DNA from: Hymenobacter cavernae
GTDB taxonomy: Bacteria; Bacteroidota; Bacteroidia; Cytophagales; Hymenobacteraceae
Reading direction: 5' to 3'
DNA length: 64,000 nucleotides
NCBI RefSeq assembly: GCF_014641455.1
Contig: NZ_BMHT01000008.1
Coordinates: 1 to 64,000, forward strand
Each line of letters starts with the position of its first letter. Positions within the stretch are counted from its first letter, which is position 1. The notes under the pieces are model-generated. The model was not told the DNA's origin. It made no database searches and saw nothing but the letters and a program-made list of their open reading frames with translations. Positions 8,257-15,720 of the stretch are shown one piece after another. Both the position numbers and the translations under genes were made by a program.

Positions 8257-8541
8257 ATGGATATTCACCCTTTCGAAGAATGGTTACCAGCTAAATTTCA
8301 CCCTGGATTCGAGGTCTCGAATTTTGGTAATGTTCGATTTCAGGACACGAAACAATTAGCTGAACTACGTAAAGGTGCAGATGGGTTTATTTACGCGAAT
8401 CTAGACCTTCCAGTGGATTATTTAGTAGCGGCTGCATGGCACTCAGGTGAAGAGCTAATAGAGGGAAAATTTGACGTTATTCACCAGGATGGTGACACAA
8501 CAAACAATATGTCCTATAATCTAGTAGCTGTACCATTGTAG
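8257..8541 (+). CDS. Short NUMOD4 / HNH-like protein
   Basis: A 94-residue protein. Residues 6-28 (FEEWLPAKFHPGFEVSNFGNVRF) form a NUMOD4 motif. Residues 55-91 (YLVAAAWHSGEE, then VIHQDGDTTNNMSYNLV) form an HNH_3-like core with H, NN and N in place. It lacks the C-terminal helix-turn-helix of the paralogue at 1894-2370, so it is a minimal or truncated version. A good hairpin terminator follows. Either a small nickase or a decaying homing-type gene. Confidence 0.62.
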   Translation: MDIHPFEEWLPAKFHPGFEVSNFGNVRFQDTKQLAELRKGADGFIYANLDLPVDYLVAAAWHSGEELIEGKFDVIHQDGDTTNNMSYNLVAVPL

Positions 8542-8552
8542 TATTACCAAGC

Positions 8553-8579
8553 AAGCTCAGCTACTAGTTGAGCTTTTTG
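8553..8579 (+). terminator. Terminator after the short HNH gene
   Basis: Stem AAGCTCA / TGAGCTT (8553-8559, 8569-8575) with a T-rich run, 12 bases past the stop codon. Confidence 0.75.
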
Positions 8580-8603
8580 TTTTCCTGGTAAATAACTTGC
8601 GTG

Positions 8604-8706
8604 TATGTTTGGTCAGAAGTTATTACTCTGCTACTTCTGAGGTTACTCATTTTTATCTGTTCTGTTCTGTATTGCAAGGAGGTCTACCATATGGTAGGCC
8701 TTTTTT
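8604..8706 (+). ncRNA. Candidate small RNA unit 1 (promoter element to terminator, no ORF)
   Basis: A TATGTTTG sequence at 8604-8611 matches the Bacteroidota -7 element TAnnTTTG. About 70 bases later a strong hairpin (GGTCTACCAT / ATGGTAGGCC, 8681-8700) is followed by six T. No start codon with a useful frame lies between. An expressed RNA of about 90 bases is predicted; function unknown. Confidence 0.38.
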
Positions 8707-8731
8707 GTTTTTCCTGAGTTAGCAATGACAG

Positions 8732-8832
8732 TATATTTGTTACAACACACTAATCAACCAAATACCCATTGACGAGGCTTACCAGCCCTGACCATAGATA
8801 ACAAATGAAAGCAGGGTAACTCCTGCTTTTTT
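8732..8832 (+). ncRNA. Candidate small RNA unit 2 (promoter element to terminator, no real ORF)
   Basis: TATATTTG at 8732-8739 matches TAnnTTTG. A hairpin AGCAGG / CCTGCT (8810-8827) with a run of T ends the unit at about 8832. The only frame inside is a four-codon MKAG. It is the second such unit in tandem, between the two small genes. Confidence 0.38.
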
Positions 8833-8869
8833 CGTTTATAGAGTATTTACTACTATACAAGGCAACAAC

Positions 8870-9043
8870 ATGGAAGAACTAGCGAAACAACTACAAGAAA
8901 ATAATAAGATGTTACATGAAATAGCAATTCAGCTTTCAATTATTGCAGACGTACTTAGAAGTGAGCAAATACGAAAAAACAGGAAAAGAGAAGCAAAAGC
9001 AGAAGGCTACCGGTTTAACAAGGTGACAAAACATTTCACTTGA
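8870..9043 (+). CDS. Small helical hypothetical protein (57 residues)
   Basis: ATG at 8870, TGA at 9041-9043. The protein begins MEELAKQLQENNKMLHEIAIQ, a likely amphipathic coiled-coil, followed by a strongly basic stretch (RKNRKREAKAEGYRFNK). No family recognised. It may be a small nucleic-acid-binding or accessory plasmid protein; its stop codon overlaps the promoter of the next gene. Confidence 0.45.
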   Translation: MEELAKQLQENNKMLHEIAIQLSIIADVLRSEQIRKNRKREAKAEGYRFNKVTKHFT

Positions 9044-9071
9044 CAGCCGTAAGATAATATTCTTACATTTG
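9040..9071 (+). promoter_or_regulatory. Bacteroidota-type promoter for the 73-residue gene
   Basis: TTG at 9040-9042 and TACATTTG at 9064-9071 with a 21-base gap match the TTTG / TAnnTTTG consensus. The start codon follows 33 bases later. Confidence 0.6.
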
Positions 9072-9103
9072 CAACATACCGAACTTCTACCACTAACACA
9101 GAA

Positions 9104-9325
9104 ATGATGAGCACGGAAATGTTTGCAGCGCAATTGAAAAGTTTGACCACCAACACACCTCAGGCAGTTCAGTACCTGAATCACGACGCTATAGACTTAG
9201 CGGACGCTTTGGAGCAACTGTATAACAACAGTGTAGAGCACGTGAAATTCTTATGTGATAAGAGCTACGAGTACGTGGCTTACTTTACTAGTGCTGCTGG
9301 AATTGTGGTGAACCTTCTGGACTAG
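9104..9325 (+). CDS. Small hypothetical protein (73 residues)
   Basis: ATG at 9104 with a second ATG at 9107. Acidic, mainly helical, no signal peptide. It has its own promoter and a terminator at 9346-9369. No family recognised. It is the last gene of the accessory region before the tRNA. Confidence 0.55.
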   Translation: MMSTEMFAAQLKSLTTNTPQAVQYLNHDAIDLADALEQLYNNSVEHVKFLCDKSYEYVAYFTSAAGIVVNLLD

Positions 9326-9345
9326 ATATTTAGCCTACCATCGAG

Positions 9346-9369
9346 AACCAGCCTTAGCGCTGGTTTTTC
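9346..9369 (+). terminator. Terminator after the 73-residue gene
   Basis: Stem AACCAGC / GCTGGTT (9346-9352, 9359-9365) followed by TTTTT. Confidence 0.75.
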
Positions 9370-9496
9370 GTTTTAGAGCCTTACCACGCCACTTTAGGGA
9401 CCTCAAAAGGGAATCACCTTGGCGCTCGGGCGAACGTTTAACCTGAAGGTACATGGTTTACTAGGGTTCCAAGTAGCTTTCCAATCATTAAAGCTC

Positions 9497-9596
9497 ACTC
9501 CTATAGGCCTCAAATCTACTCCTACAAAAGTCAAAGTTACTCCTACATTTTCTGGTTTGTAGGAGTGAATTCTGGGGTATTTGTAGGAGTAACTTT
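9497..9596. repeat. Five ACTCCTAYA repeats in both orientations beside tRNA-Lys
   Basis: The direct copies are at 9497-9505, 9518-9526 and 9539-9547; the inverted copies (TGTAGGAGT) are at 9558-9566 and 9582-9590. The direct copies are spaced exactly 21 bases apart and the inverted ones 24. Copies 3 and 5 extend into a perfect 15-bp inverted repeat (9533-9547 with 9582-9596). The surrounding stretch 9370-9656 has no gene. Two-turn spacing suggests protein binding; integrase arm sites, a partition site or a second iteron set are all possible. Confidence 0.65.
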
Positions 9597-9656
9597 TCCA
9601 GACCCGAACTCAAAAACCCTTATAACGTGCTGAAAACGAACTATTTAAGCACAAAA

Positions 9657-9680
9657 AAGCCTCTCATTCCTGAGAGGCTT
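9657..9680 (-). terminator. Terminator of tRNA-Lys
   Basis: On the minus strand the stem AAGCCTCTC / GAGAGGCTT is followed by a T run, starting 2 bases past the CCA end of the tRNA. Confidence 0.78.
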
Positions 9681-9681
9681 A

Positions 9682-9757
9682 TGGTGATTCCGCTGGGATT
9701 CGAACCCAGGACCCATACATTAAAAGTGTATTGCTCTACCAGCTGAGCTACAGAATC
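9682..9757 (-). tRNA. tRNA-Lys (anticodon TTT)
   Basis: The minus strand reads GATTCTG (acceptor), TAGCTCAGCTGGTAGAGCA (D arm), an anticodon arm with loop CTTTTAA, GGTTCGAATCC (T arm) and CGGAATC with discriminator A and an encoded CCA. All arms pair, with one G-T pair. Its 3' end faces the accessory region, the usual side for integration of tRNA-targeting elements. A TAnnTTTG promoter lies at 9798-9805. Confidence 0.95.
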
Positions 9758-9797
9758 GTTTATTTTGTTGTGGAATTGTGTTCCTTTATTGTGGGCA

Positions 9798-9805
9798 CAA
9801 AAGTA
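9798..9805 (-). promoter_or_regulatory. Promoter -7 element for tRNA-Lys
   Basis: CAAAAGTA on the plus strand is TACTTTTG on the minus strand, matching TAnnTTTG, about 40 bases before the tRNA 5' end. Confidence 0.5.
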
Positions 9806-9833
9806 GGGGGTCATCATTTAACCACCAAACATC

Positions 9834-10550
9834 TTGAAGAAAAAAACGAGGTTTTTTTTACTGTTTTTCACACTTTTTTGGCAAACCATTCTGGCTCAAA
9901 AAGTTAGTAAAACGCTTTACAAAGCAGATTCTTTGTTTTTGGCAGGCAAACAGGAGCAGGCGTACCCGTTGTATCGCCGAATCCTGCGGCAGGAGCGCCA
10001 AGCATCACCTCAGCTTCTGTTGCGCATGGCTTACGTGCAGGAAGGTCTAGGGCATTATACGGCGGCGCTCTACTACCTGAACCTGGCCCAGACTCGTCAG
10101 CCGCGCCATGCTACTTGGCACAAAATAGTGGAGCTAGCCCAAAACCAACGCGCCACCGGCTACCCCGATTCGTGGCGCCAAAGTCTGATCATCACCTTTC
10201 GCCGGTACTACTACCGTGTCCTGCAACTGCTGCTCATTGTGGCGGTGGCCGGCGGAACCCTCCTGCTAGCACGACGGCGCTCCGTGGCGCGGGGCTGGTG
10301 GCTCGGCTACGCGGCTTACCTAGGTTTGGTCGCTGCGTTCCTGAACGTGCTGGGTCCGGTGCAGGCGGGGATAGTGGCCAATCCGCACGCCGCCCTAATG
10401 GCTGGGCCGGGTGCGGGCTCTTCCTGGCTCACGACGGCGGCGGCTGGCGACCGGTTTGTGGTACGTGGCCAGCAGGATATCTGGTACCGCGTGCTGTGGC
10501 GGGGCCATACGGCGTACATCCGCCGTGCTGACTTGCTGCTAATCAAGTGA
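9834..10550 (+). CDS. TPR protein with C-terminal SH3-like domain, BatE-like
   Basis: A 238-residue exported membrane protein. TTG start followed by a basic, hydrophobic signal sequence ending at ILAQ (about residue 22). Residues 27-100 form two TPR-like helical repeats (ADSLFLAGKQEQAYPLYRRIL, GHYTAALYYLNLA). Hydrophobic helices lie at about 128-146 and 153-175. Residues 200-238 (GDRFVVRGQQDIWYRVLWRGHTAYIRRADL) look like a bacterial SH3 domain that may bind peptidoglycan. The build resembles BatE proteins of Bacteroidota, but no Bat operon is adjacent. It is convergent with the SDR gene across a long palindrome. Confidence 0.62.
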   Translation: MKKKTRFFLLFFTLFWQTILAQKVSKTLYKADSLFLAGKQEQAYPLYRRILRQERQASPQLLLRMAYVQEGLGHYTAALYYLNLAQTRQPRHATWHKIVELAQNQRATGYPDSWRQSLIITFRRYYYRVLQLLLIVAVAGGTLLLARRRSVARGWWLGYAAYLGLVAAFLNVLGPVQAGIVANPHAALMAGPGAGSSWLTTAAAGDRFVVRGQQDIWYRVLWRGHTAYIRRADLLLIK

Positions 10551-10650
10551 GTAGTTAGCGCAAGTTGCGAAGTAGGCGGACCTAGCTCCGACGGGGCACT
10601 ATAGTGGCAGTAGCCGGCGCCCGGTTGGAGCTTAATCAATAGCTTCATCG

Positions 10651-10720
10651 GTAAAGCACAGTGCCCGGCAGCCGATAAGCTAGGTTTGTAACTTATCGGC
10701 TGCCGGGCACTGTGCTTTAC
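10651..10720. repeat. 29-bp perfect palindrome between convergent genes
   Basis: Arms 10651-10679 and 10692-10720 are exact reverse complements; the loop contains CTAGGTTTG. It lies 100 bases after one gene and 10 bases after the stop of the opposing SDR gene, so it could end both transcripts. GC-rich stem without a T run; it may also be a REP-like element. Confidence 0.75.
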
Positions 10721-10730
10721 TGGTGGAGAC

Positions 10731-11537
10731 TTATACCTTGAAATCCGTTTCTTCTTTACGGAAGTGATTGAGCACCAACTTATCCGTGAGGCCTGGCAGC
10801 AGCTTGTTCAGAAAGACCGTGAGCTTACCCTGGCTGGTAAGCACCAGGTCGCGGCGGCGTTGGCGCACGGCACTGACCAGGTGCTGCGCCACCTCTTCGC
10901 TGCTCATCATCTGAGCTTCGTCGCGCGGCGATTCGCCCTGCGCGGAGCCGTCGGCGGCCAGGGCCGTCTGGCGAATGTTGGAGGCGGTGAAGCCGGGACA
11001 GGCCACCAGCACATGTACCCCCTGCGGCAACAACTCCGTCCGGAGGGCTTCCAGGAAGCCGTTCATGGCGAATTTGGAAGCGGAGTAGCCCGTACGCCCC
11101 GGCAGCCCGCGGTAGCCGGCAATACTGGAGATGCCCACAATAGAGCCTTTGCTGGCTTGAATGTGGGGCAGCGCAAACTTGGTGGTGTACACGGTGCCGA
11201 AGAAGTTAGTCTGCATCAGGCGCTGGATTACGTCGAGTTCGGCATCCTGAAACAGGGCGCGCATGGAAATGCCCGCGTTATTAATCAATATATCTAAGCG
11301 CCCGAACGCGGCAATTGTCTCATTCACAGCTTGCTCTGAGTCGGCAATGGTGCCCACGTCGGCGCGCACGGTATGGTGCTGAATACCTAGGTCGGTGAGT
11401 TGCCGGGCTGTCTCGCCCAGACGTGCCGCATCGCGCCCGGTGACAACCACCTTGGCGCCGGCCTGCCCAAATGCCACCGCACTGGCACGCCCGATGCCGG
11501 AAGTACCGCCGGTTATTAAAACTACTTTTCCTTTCAT
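10731..11537 (-). CDS. Short-chain dehydrogenase/reductase
   Basis: A 268-residue classical SDR. The NAD(P)-binding TGGTSGIG is at residues 9-16, NNAG near 87 and the catalytic YSASK near 157 with an upstream Ser (GISSIAG). Length and the C-terminal tail (about 225-268, with LNKLLPGLTDKLV) resemble the DHRS7-like group of oxidoreductases. The substrate cannot be told. A TAGCTTTG promoter element (minus strand) lies at 11564-11571, 27 bases before the ATG. Confidence 0.88.
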   Translation of the reverse strand: MKGKVVLITGGTSGIGRASAVAFGQAGAKVVVTGRDAARLGETARQLTDLGIQHHTVRADVGTIADSEQAVNETIAAFGRLDILINNAGISMRALFQDAELDVIQRLMQTNFFGTVYTTKFALPHIQASKGSIVGISSIAGYRGLPGRTGYSASKFAMNGFLEALRTELLPQGVHVLVACPGFTASNIRQTALAADGSAQGESPRDEAQMMSSEEVAQHLVSAVRQRRRDLVLTSQGKLTVFLNKLLPGLTDKLVLNHFRKEETDFKV

Positions 11538-11563
11538 ACGGGTTAATTCTTTGTACTACTCCC

Positions 11564-11571
11564 CAAAGCTA
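11564..11571 (-). promoter_or_regulatory. Promoter -7 element for the SDR gene
   Basis: CAAAGCTA on the plus strand equals TAGCTTTG on the minus strand, a TAnnTTTG match 27 bases upstream of the start. Confidence 0.45.
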
Positions 11572-11737
11572 GGCAGTCTAAACGGGGTTCGGGCAGCAAA
11601 TAGGTTCGAAATTGACGGTAGAAGTTTGGGCGTAGATCGTGGCGGGACTAGCCTTTCAGGGTTTGCCCGCACCGGTACAGATTGCAACAGTCAAATCAGG
11701 CGCGGCTTGTCGGTAAAAACTGCCGCTTTTTATTGCC

Positions 11738-12020
11738 TTATTCCTGAAATACAAACCAGCGAGCGGCAGCCTTTTGGATTTCGCCACAACCTAGGTCGCT
11801 GTCAGAAGCCCAGGCGACAATTCCATCCGGGCGGATCAGCACCGCGTGCAAGCCGAGTTGTTCTTTTGCCCCTCCGACACATACTTTATTTGGTTGTCGT
11901 AGTCACCCGTCAACGCTTGCAGGGCAGAATCTCCCTCAAAGTCAAGCAGTATGCCTTGGCCATCGTGCATGAGTCCGCCAATCGTCGTCCCGCCTTCCAG
12001 CTCAAAGTCAGGAACGCTGT
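11738..12020 (-). pseudogene. Remnant of the C-terminus of an FAD-dependent aromatic monooxygenase
   Basis: Two minus-strand frames carry consecutive family pieces. The first (12020 to about 11845) reads VPDFELEGGTTIGGLMHDGQ and ILLDFEGDSALQAL; the second (about 11868 to the TAA at 11738-11740) reads LGLHAVLIRPDGIVAWASDS and AARWFVF. Together they match the thioredoxin-like tail of PHBH-type FAD hydroxylases, broken by a frameshift near 11865. The FAD-binding N-terminus is missing. A decayed gene, not expressed as a functional enzyme. Confidence 0.62.
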
Positions 12021-12049
12021 GTCATATTAAAGGATGGTCGCCACCAAGA

Positions 12050-12540
12050 TGGTACTGTGTATTAACACCTCATACCCTCCCGGCAAAATAGGTGGCTCCG
12101 TCGTGCGTATTCATTAGGTCGCGGATGATGATGTGCTCACGCGTGATGAGCTTCTGCGTGCTATAAAATGCCCCACCGTCAAAATCCTGTAGGATCAGGT
12201 AACCGGGCTGCAATTAAAGGTACATGCCGGTTGGAGTGAGGTTGGAGAAAGCAGCGGCTTTTAAGGCGCCAAGTGGCAGCTTTTTTCGGTGACGTAGCCG
12301 TGTTACTGGATTATACACAGCTTCAATTGTACAATTAAGTCAGTACATTTAACTGATCTTTCGGCACATTGGTGGCAGCTTCTGGGCAGCGCGCTTTGGT
12401 TGTTTAACGGGTCGTTCGAGCTGGCGAGCAGCGGCAGCATTACTACAACGACAAAGCTAGCTACCTGGCAATTGACGTACCCGCGCATGACTTCGGGGTG
12501 CGACATACGCTGTACGCAGCTGATTTTCTATTTTCTTAGC
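12050..12540. other. Gene-free stretch with unidentified coding remnants
   Basis: A minus-strand fragment from about 12300 to 12070 reads LGALKAAAFSNLTPTGMYL, a stop, then LQPGYLILQDFDGG and ending TYFAGRV. A plus-strand fragment at about 12425-12540 reads HYYNDKASYLAIDVP, then FGVRHTLYAADFLF before a stop. Neither has a start or a family I can name. With the monooxygenase remnant they make 11538-12590 a stretch of gene decay between two intact genes. Confidence 0.4.
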
Positions 12541-12593
12541 TACGCACGAACTGCGTCTATATCTTCTCCTCTCGCTTCTCATCAACGTTTTAT

Positions 12594-15569
12594 ATGCCAA
12601 AACCTTTACTCCGTAGTTTGCTGGCTTGGTTGGTCTTGTTGGTGGTGCGTGTGGTGCCGACTGTAGCCTCCCACCTGGTCGGGGGCGAGTTGAGCTACCA
12701 ATACTTAGGTGTAAGCCCGACTAATAGCGCGCTGCACCAGTACCGCATTACGGCCCTGATTTACAACAACTCGGAGTGTACGCCCGGCACGAATGTGTCG
12801 AACTACCCCGATGGTCGAAGCAATGTTTTTGTCAGCATCTACAACAAGGCAACTGGCAACCTAATCGACAGTAGGCAGGGCACCCAGACTTTTATTTCCC
12901 TCCAGATTAGCTGCGGGCCGGTCGTGACGCTGAACGAGCCGCAGCCGAACGGAACTTTCCGGCTGCCGCGCGTGGCCAATCCGATCATCACTCCCACCCA
13001 GCTCAGCGCGTGCACCGCGCCGGGTGGCACGCCGCCTAGGGTGCGCCTGTGCCGCTACGAGGCCGTGGTAGACCTGCCCGAATCTGCGCTGGGCTACTAT
13101 GCCGTGTACAGCGACGGCACGCGCAGCATGGACGTCACCAATCTGCGCAACCCTACGCAGCAAAACCAAACCCTTTACGTGGAGATAACGCCGCCGCGGC
13201 TGTTCAACTCCTCCCCTAGCTTTTCGGATACGGCCGTCGTGGTGATTTGTCAGGGCGATACCAGCCTTGTGCTGAACAACGCCGTGGACCCTGACGGCGA
13301 CCGGCTGGTTTATGCCTTCAGCACGCCCTACAACGGCCCCATGAATGCGCCGGCCACCTTCACGCCCCCACCTGCCGCCGTGACCTACGCCGATGGCTAC
13401 AGTGCCGCGGCCCCCTTCGGAACAGGCGCGGGCAACTACATTGAGCTGAATGCCCGCACCGGCCTGAGTCGCTATAGTGCAGCCCAGAGTGGACGCTACG
13501 TTGTGGCAGTAGAAGTGCAGGAGTACCGCTCCATCAACGGGGCCGAAGTGCTGCTGGGCTCCACGCGCCGCGAGGTGCAGCTGGTGGTGCAGCGCTGCCC
13601 CACCAACCAGAAACCGCAGTTTACGGCGGCTACGCTCAACACGCGCTCCTTCACCGTAGAAGAAGGCCAGTCGCTGAGCTTCAACGTGGCTGCCTCCGAT
13701 GCCGACGGCGACCCGCTCACGATGCGCGCCACCAGCGTGCTGCTCGATGGCTTCGATGGCCATAATGCCGAATTTGCCGGGCTGCCGGGCTTGTTGCCGC
13801 CTACCAGTATCGCGGGTTCGGTAACTATAAGGGGCACTGGTGGCAACGTGGGGGGAGAATTTGTATTTAACACTCGTTGCGGCGATGCCCGCCCGACACC
13901 CTACGATGTCGTCGTAACGACCACCGACGCCGCTTGCGGCGCTAAAAGCGTAGCGGAAGTATTTCAGATTACCGTTATTAAAGCCACGCCGCCTATCAAT
14001 ATTACGGGCAGTGCGGTGGTTTGCGACCTAGGTTCGACGTACGCCTACACCGCGGGAGGCACTGCCGCCAGCGCCTACCAATGGAAAGTATACGGCGGAG
14101 CTATTCAGGGCGCTACTACGGGCGCGACGGTGCAGGTCCGCTGGAACACCGTTGGCACCGGCCGCCTGACCGTTCAGAAAATCGTGGAGCCAGCCTGTCT
14201 TTCCGACTCGGCTTCGCGCATGGTAGAAATCCGGCCACCGGTGCTGGTCGACGCTGGCCCCGACGCCACGGTATGCCCCACCGCGCAGGTAAGGCTAGGT
14301 ACGCCGGCTCAACCAGGTCTGAGCTACCAGTGGAGTCCGGCCACCAACCTGAGCAGCGCCACCAGCGCCCAACCAATTTTCACGGCTGTTAACACAACTG
14401 CCAGCCCCATCACGCTGACTTATACGCTGACAGCTACCACGGCGGAAGGGTGCGCGGCCACCAGCACGGTGCAAGTCAGGGTAAACTCGGCGCCGACCGC
14501 CAGCATCACCGGGCCGCGGAGCGTATGTCCGGAACAACTTACCGGCATACGCTACTCCGCAACGGGACTCGCAGGCTCTACTTTTCAATGGGCCATAATC
14601 GGCGGCACGCTCGTGAGCGGGCAGGGCACCAGCAGCATCGTGGTCGACTTCGCAGCCGATGCGGAGGCTCGCTCCGTGAGCGTGATAGAAACCTCCACCA
14701 CCAATTGCAGCGGCGCTCCAAATACGCTGGCTGTCAGCCTCGACGACGGGCGCGTGAGCCTCCGCCTGGCTTCCGTAGATGCCCAGAGCGACGCCCGGAT
14801 CAGCTTGACGCTGAACACCGTTGGCACTCCCCCGCCCGGCAGCCGCATCACCGTGCTACGGCGCGAGGCGGGCAGCATGGGCGCCTACACGACTGTAGGC
14901 AACGTCGCTAACAACGCCGCCACCTTCACCGATGCCAGCCTCGATACCGATGCGCGCGCCTACCAGTATCAGTTGCAGCTCACCAACGCCTGCGGCACCG
15001 TGCTCAGCAGCACCGAACACACCACCGTGCGCCTGGAAGCCGTGGCCACCCAGAGCCAGGGCGGCCGCGACGAAGGCCGCGTGACGTTGCGCTGGAACCG
15101 CTACCTAGGTCTGAACATCGCGCAGTACGCCATCTTCCGCCGCGTCGATGGCGGCCCCGAGGAGCTGGTGCAAATCGTGCCGACCACCGGCGCCGCGCAG
15201 TACACGGTTGAGCTTACCACGGGCAGCCTAGGTTTCAACCAGTGCTTCCGCGTGCGGGCGCAGGCGCTGCCTTCCGATCTGGAGTCGTTTTCCAATGAAG
15301 TGTGCGTGAATTTTGCAAACCCGCTGGCGTTCTACAACATCATCACGCCCAACGGCGACGGGCGCAACGACGTGGTGTACATCGACAACGTGCAGCTCTA
15401 CCCCGGCCACACGTTCAGCATCTTTAACCGCTGGGGTAAAGAGATTTATACGACCGCCAACTACCGCAACACCTGGGGCGGCGAAGGCGCTACGGCAGGC
15501 GTGTACTACTACGTTTTCAAGCTGGCCGATGGCACGAAGAAGAAAGGCTGGTTTGAGATTGTGAAGTAA
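12594..15569 (+). CDS. Large secreted protein with T9SS type B (gliding-associated) C-terminal signal
   Basis: A 991-residue protein. Signal peptide at residues 1-26 (LLAWLVLLVVRVVPTVAS), then the SHLVGGELSYQYLG opening common to large Cytophagales surface proteins. The middle consists of Ig/PKD/cadherin-like beta modules (e.g. VAASDADGDPLTM near 365, PNQKP-type linkers). The last 80 residues (ITPNGDGRNDVVYIDNVQLY, FSIFNRWGKEIY, GVYYYVFKLADG) are the gliding-motility-associated C-terminal domain, a T9SS type B sorting signal. It is exported by Sec, then by T9SS, and stays at the surface or is released. Several ACCTAGGT or CTAGGT words lie inside the gene. Confidence 0.9.
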   Translation: MPKPLLRSLLAWLVLLVVRVVPTVASHLVGGELSYQYLGVSPTNSALHQYRITALIYNNSECTPGTNVSNYPDGRSNVFVSIYNKATGNLIDSRQGTQTFISLQISCGPVVTLNEPQPNGTFRLPRVANPIITPTQLSACTAPGGTPPRVRLCRYEAVVDLPESALGYYAVYSDGTRSMDVTNLRNPTQQNQTLYVEITPPRLFNSSPSFSDTAVVVICQGDTSLVLNNAVDPDGDRLVYAFSTPYNGPMNAPATFTPPPAAVTYADGYSAAAPFGTGAGNYIELNARTGLSRYSAAQSGRYVVAVEVQEYRSINGAEVLLGSTRREVQLVVQRCPTNQKPQFTAATLNTRSFTVEEGQSLSFNVAASDADGDPLTMRATSVLLDGFDGHNAEFAGLPGLLPPTSIAGSVTIRGTGGNVGGEFVFNTRCGDARPTPYDVVVTTTDAACGAKSVAEVFQITVIKATPPINITGSAVVCDLGSTYAYTAGGTAASAYQWKVYGGAIQGATTGATVQVRWNTVGTGRLTVQKIVEPACLSDSASRMVEIRPPVLVDAGPDATVCPTAQVRLGTPAQPGLSYQWSPATNLSSATSAQPIFTAVNTTASPITLTYTLTATTAEGCAATSTVQVRVNSAPTASITGPRSVCPEQLTGIRYSATGLAGSTFQWAIIGGTLVSGQGTSSIVVDFAADAEARSVSVIETSTTNCSGAPNTLAVSLDDGRVSLRLASVDAQSDARISLTLNTVGTPPPGSRITVLRREAGSMGAYTTVGNVANNAATFTDASLDTDARAYQYQLQLTNACGTVLSSTEHTTVRLEAVATQSQGGRDEGRVTLRWNRYLGLNIAQYAIFRRVDGGPEELVQIVPTTGAAQYTVELTTGSLGFNQCFRVRAQALPSDLESFSNEVCVNFANPLAFYNIITPNGDGRNDVVYIDNVQLYPGHTFSIFNRWGKEIYTTANYRNTWGGEGATAGVYYYVFKLADGTKKKGWFEIVK

Positions 15570-15599
15570 AACCTAGCTTTTACTGACGTTACTCCTTTA

Positions 15600-15660
15600 T
15601 GACGCAGGCATCATTGCCCGCAGAGGCCGCAGTGTACACGCAGAGGTTCGCAGAGGTCGT
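15600..15660. repeat. Half-copy of the CGCAGAGGTTCGC repeat
   Basis: The sequence contains CGCAGAGGTTCGCAGAGG after CCGCAGAGGCCGCAG. The same word occurs four times, as two opposed pairs, at 27310-27408. Intergenic. Confidence 0.5.
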
Positions 15661-15707
15661 TTAGCCAAGGTTGGCTGGAAGCAGACCTAGGGTGAGGCAA
15701 ATCGTTT

Positions 15708-15715
15708 TACCTTTG
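15708..15715 (+). promoter_or_regulatory. Promoter -7 element directly before rlmD
   Basis: TACCTTTG ends 5 bases before the GTG start. Transcription would begin at or next to the start codon, predicting a leaderless mRNA. The word TTACCTTTGTCCT recurs exactly before the ABC-F gene at 52758-52770. Confidence 0.5.
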
Positions 15716-15720
15716 TCCTC

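Noticed and set aside
9682..9757. Second copy of the tRNA-Lys 3' end as attachment site inside the window
   Set aside because: I looked for GGTTCGAATCC-type sequence in 1-9680 and found none; the other end of the element, if any, is outside the window.
12425..12666. Protein-coding gene on the plus strand before the T9SS type B gene
   Set aside because: Frames are short, switch, and run into the signal peptide region of the next gene in another frame; treated as remnants.
12861..13763. Long open frame on the minus strand opposite the T9SS type B gene
   Set aside because: It is a high-GC antisense shadow with low-complexity His/Arg/Gly composition and no family features; the plus-strand gene has a signal peptide and sorting domain.
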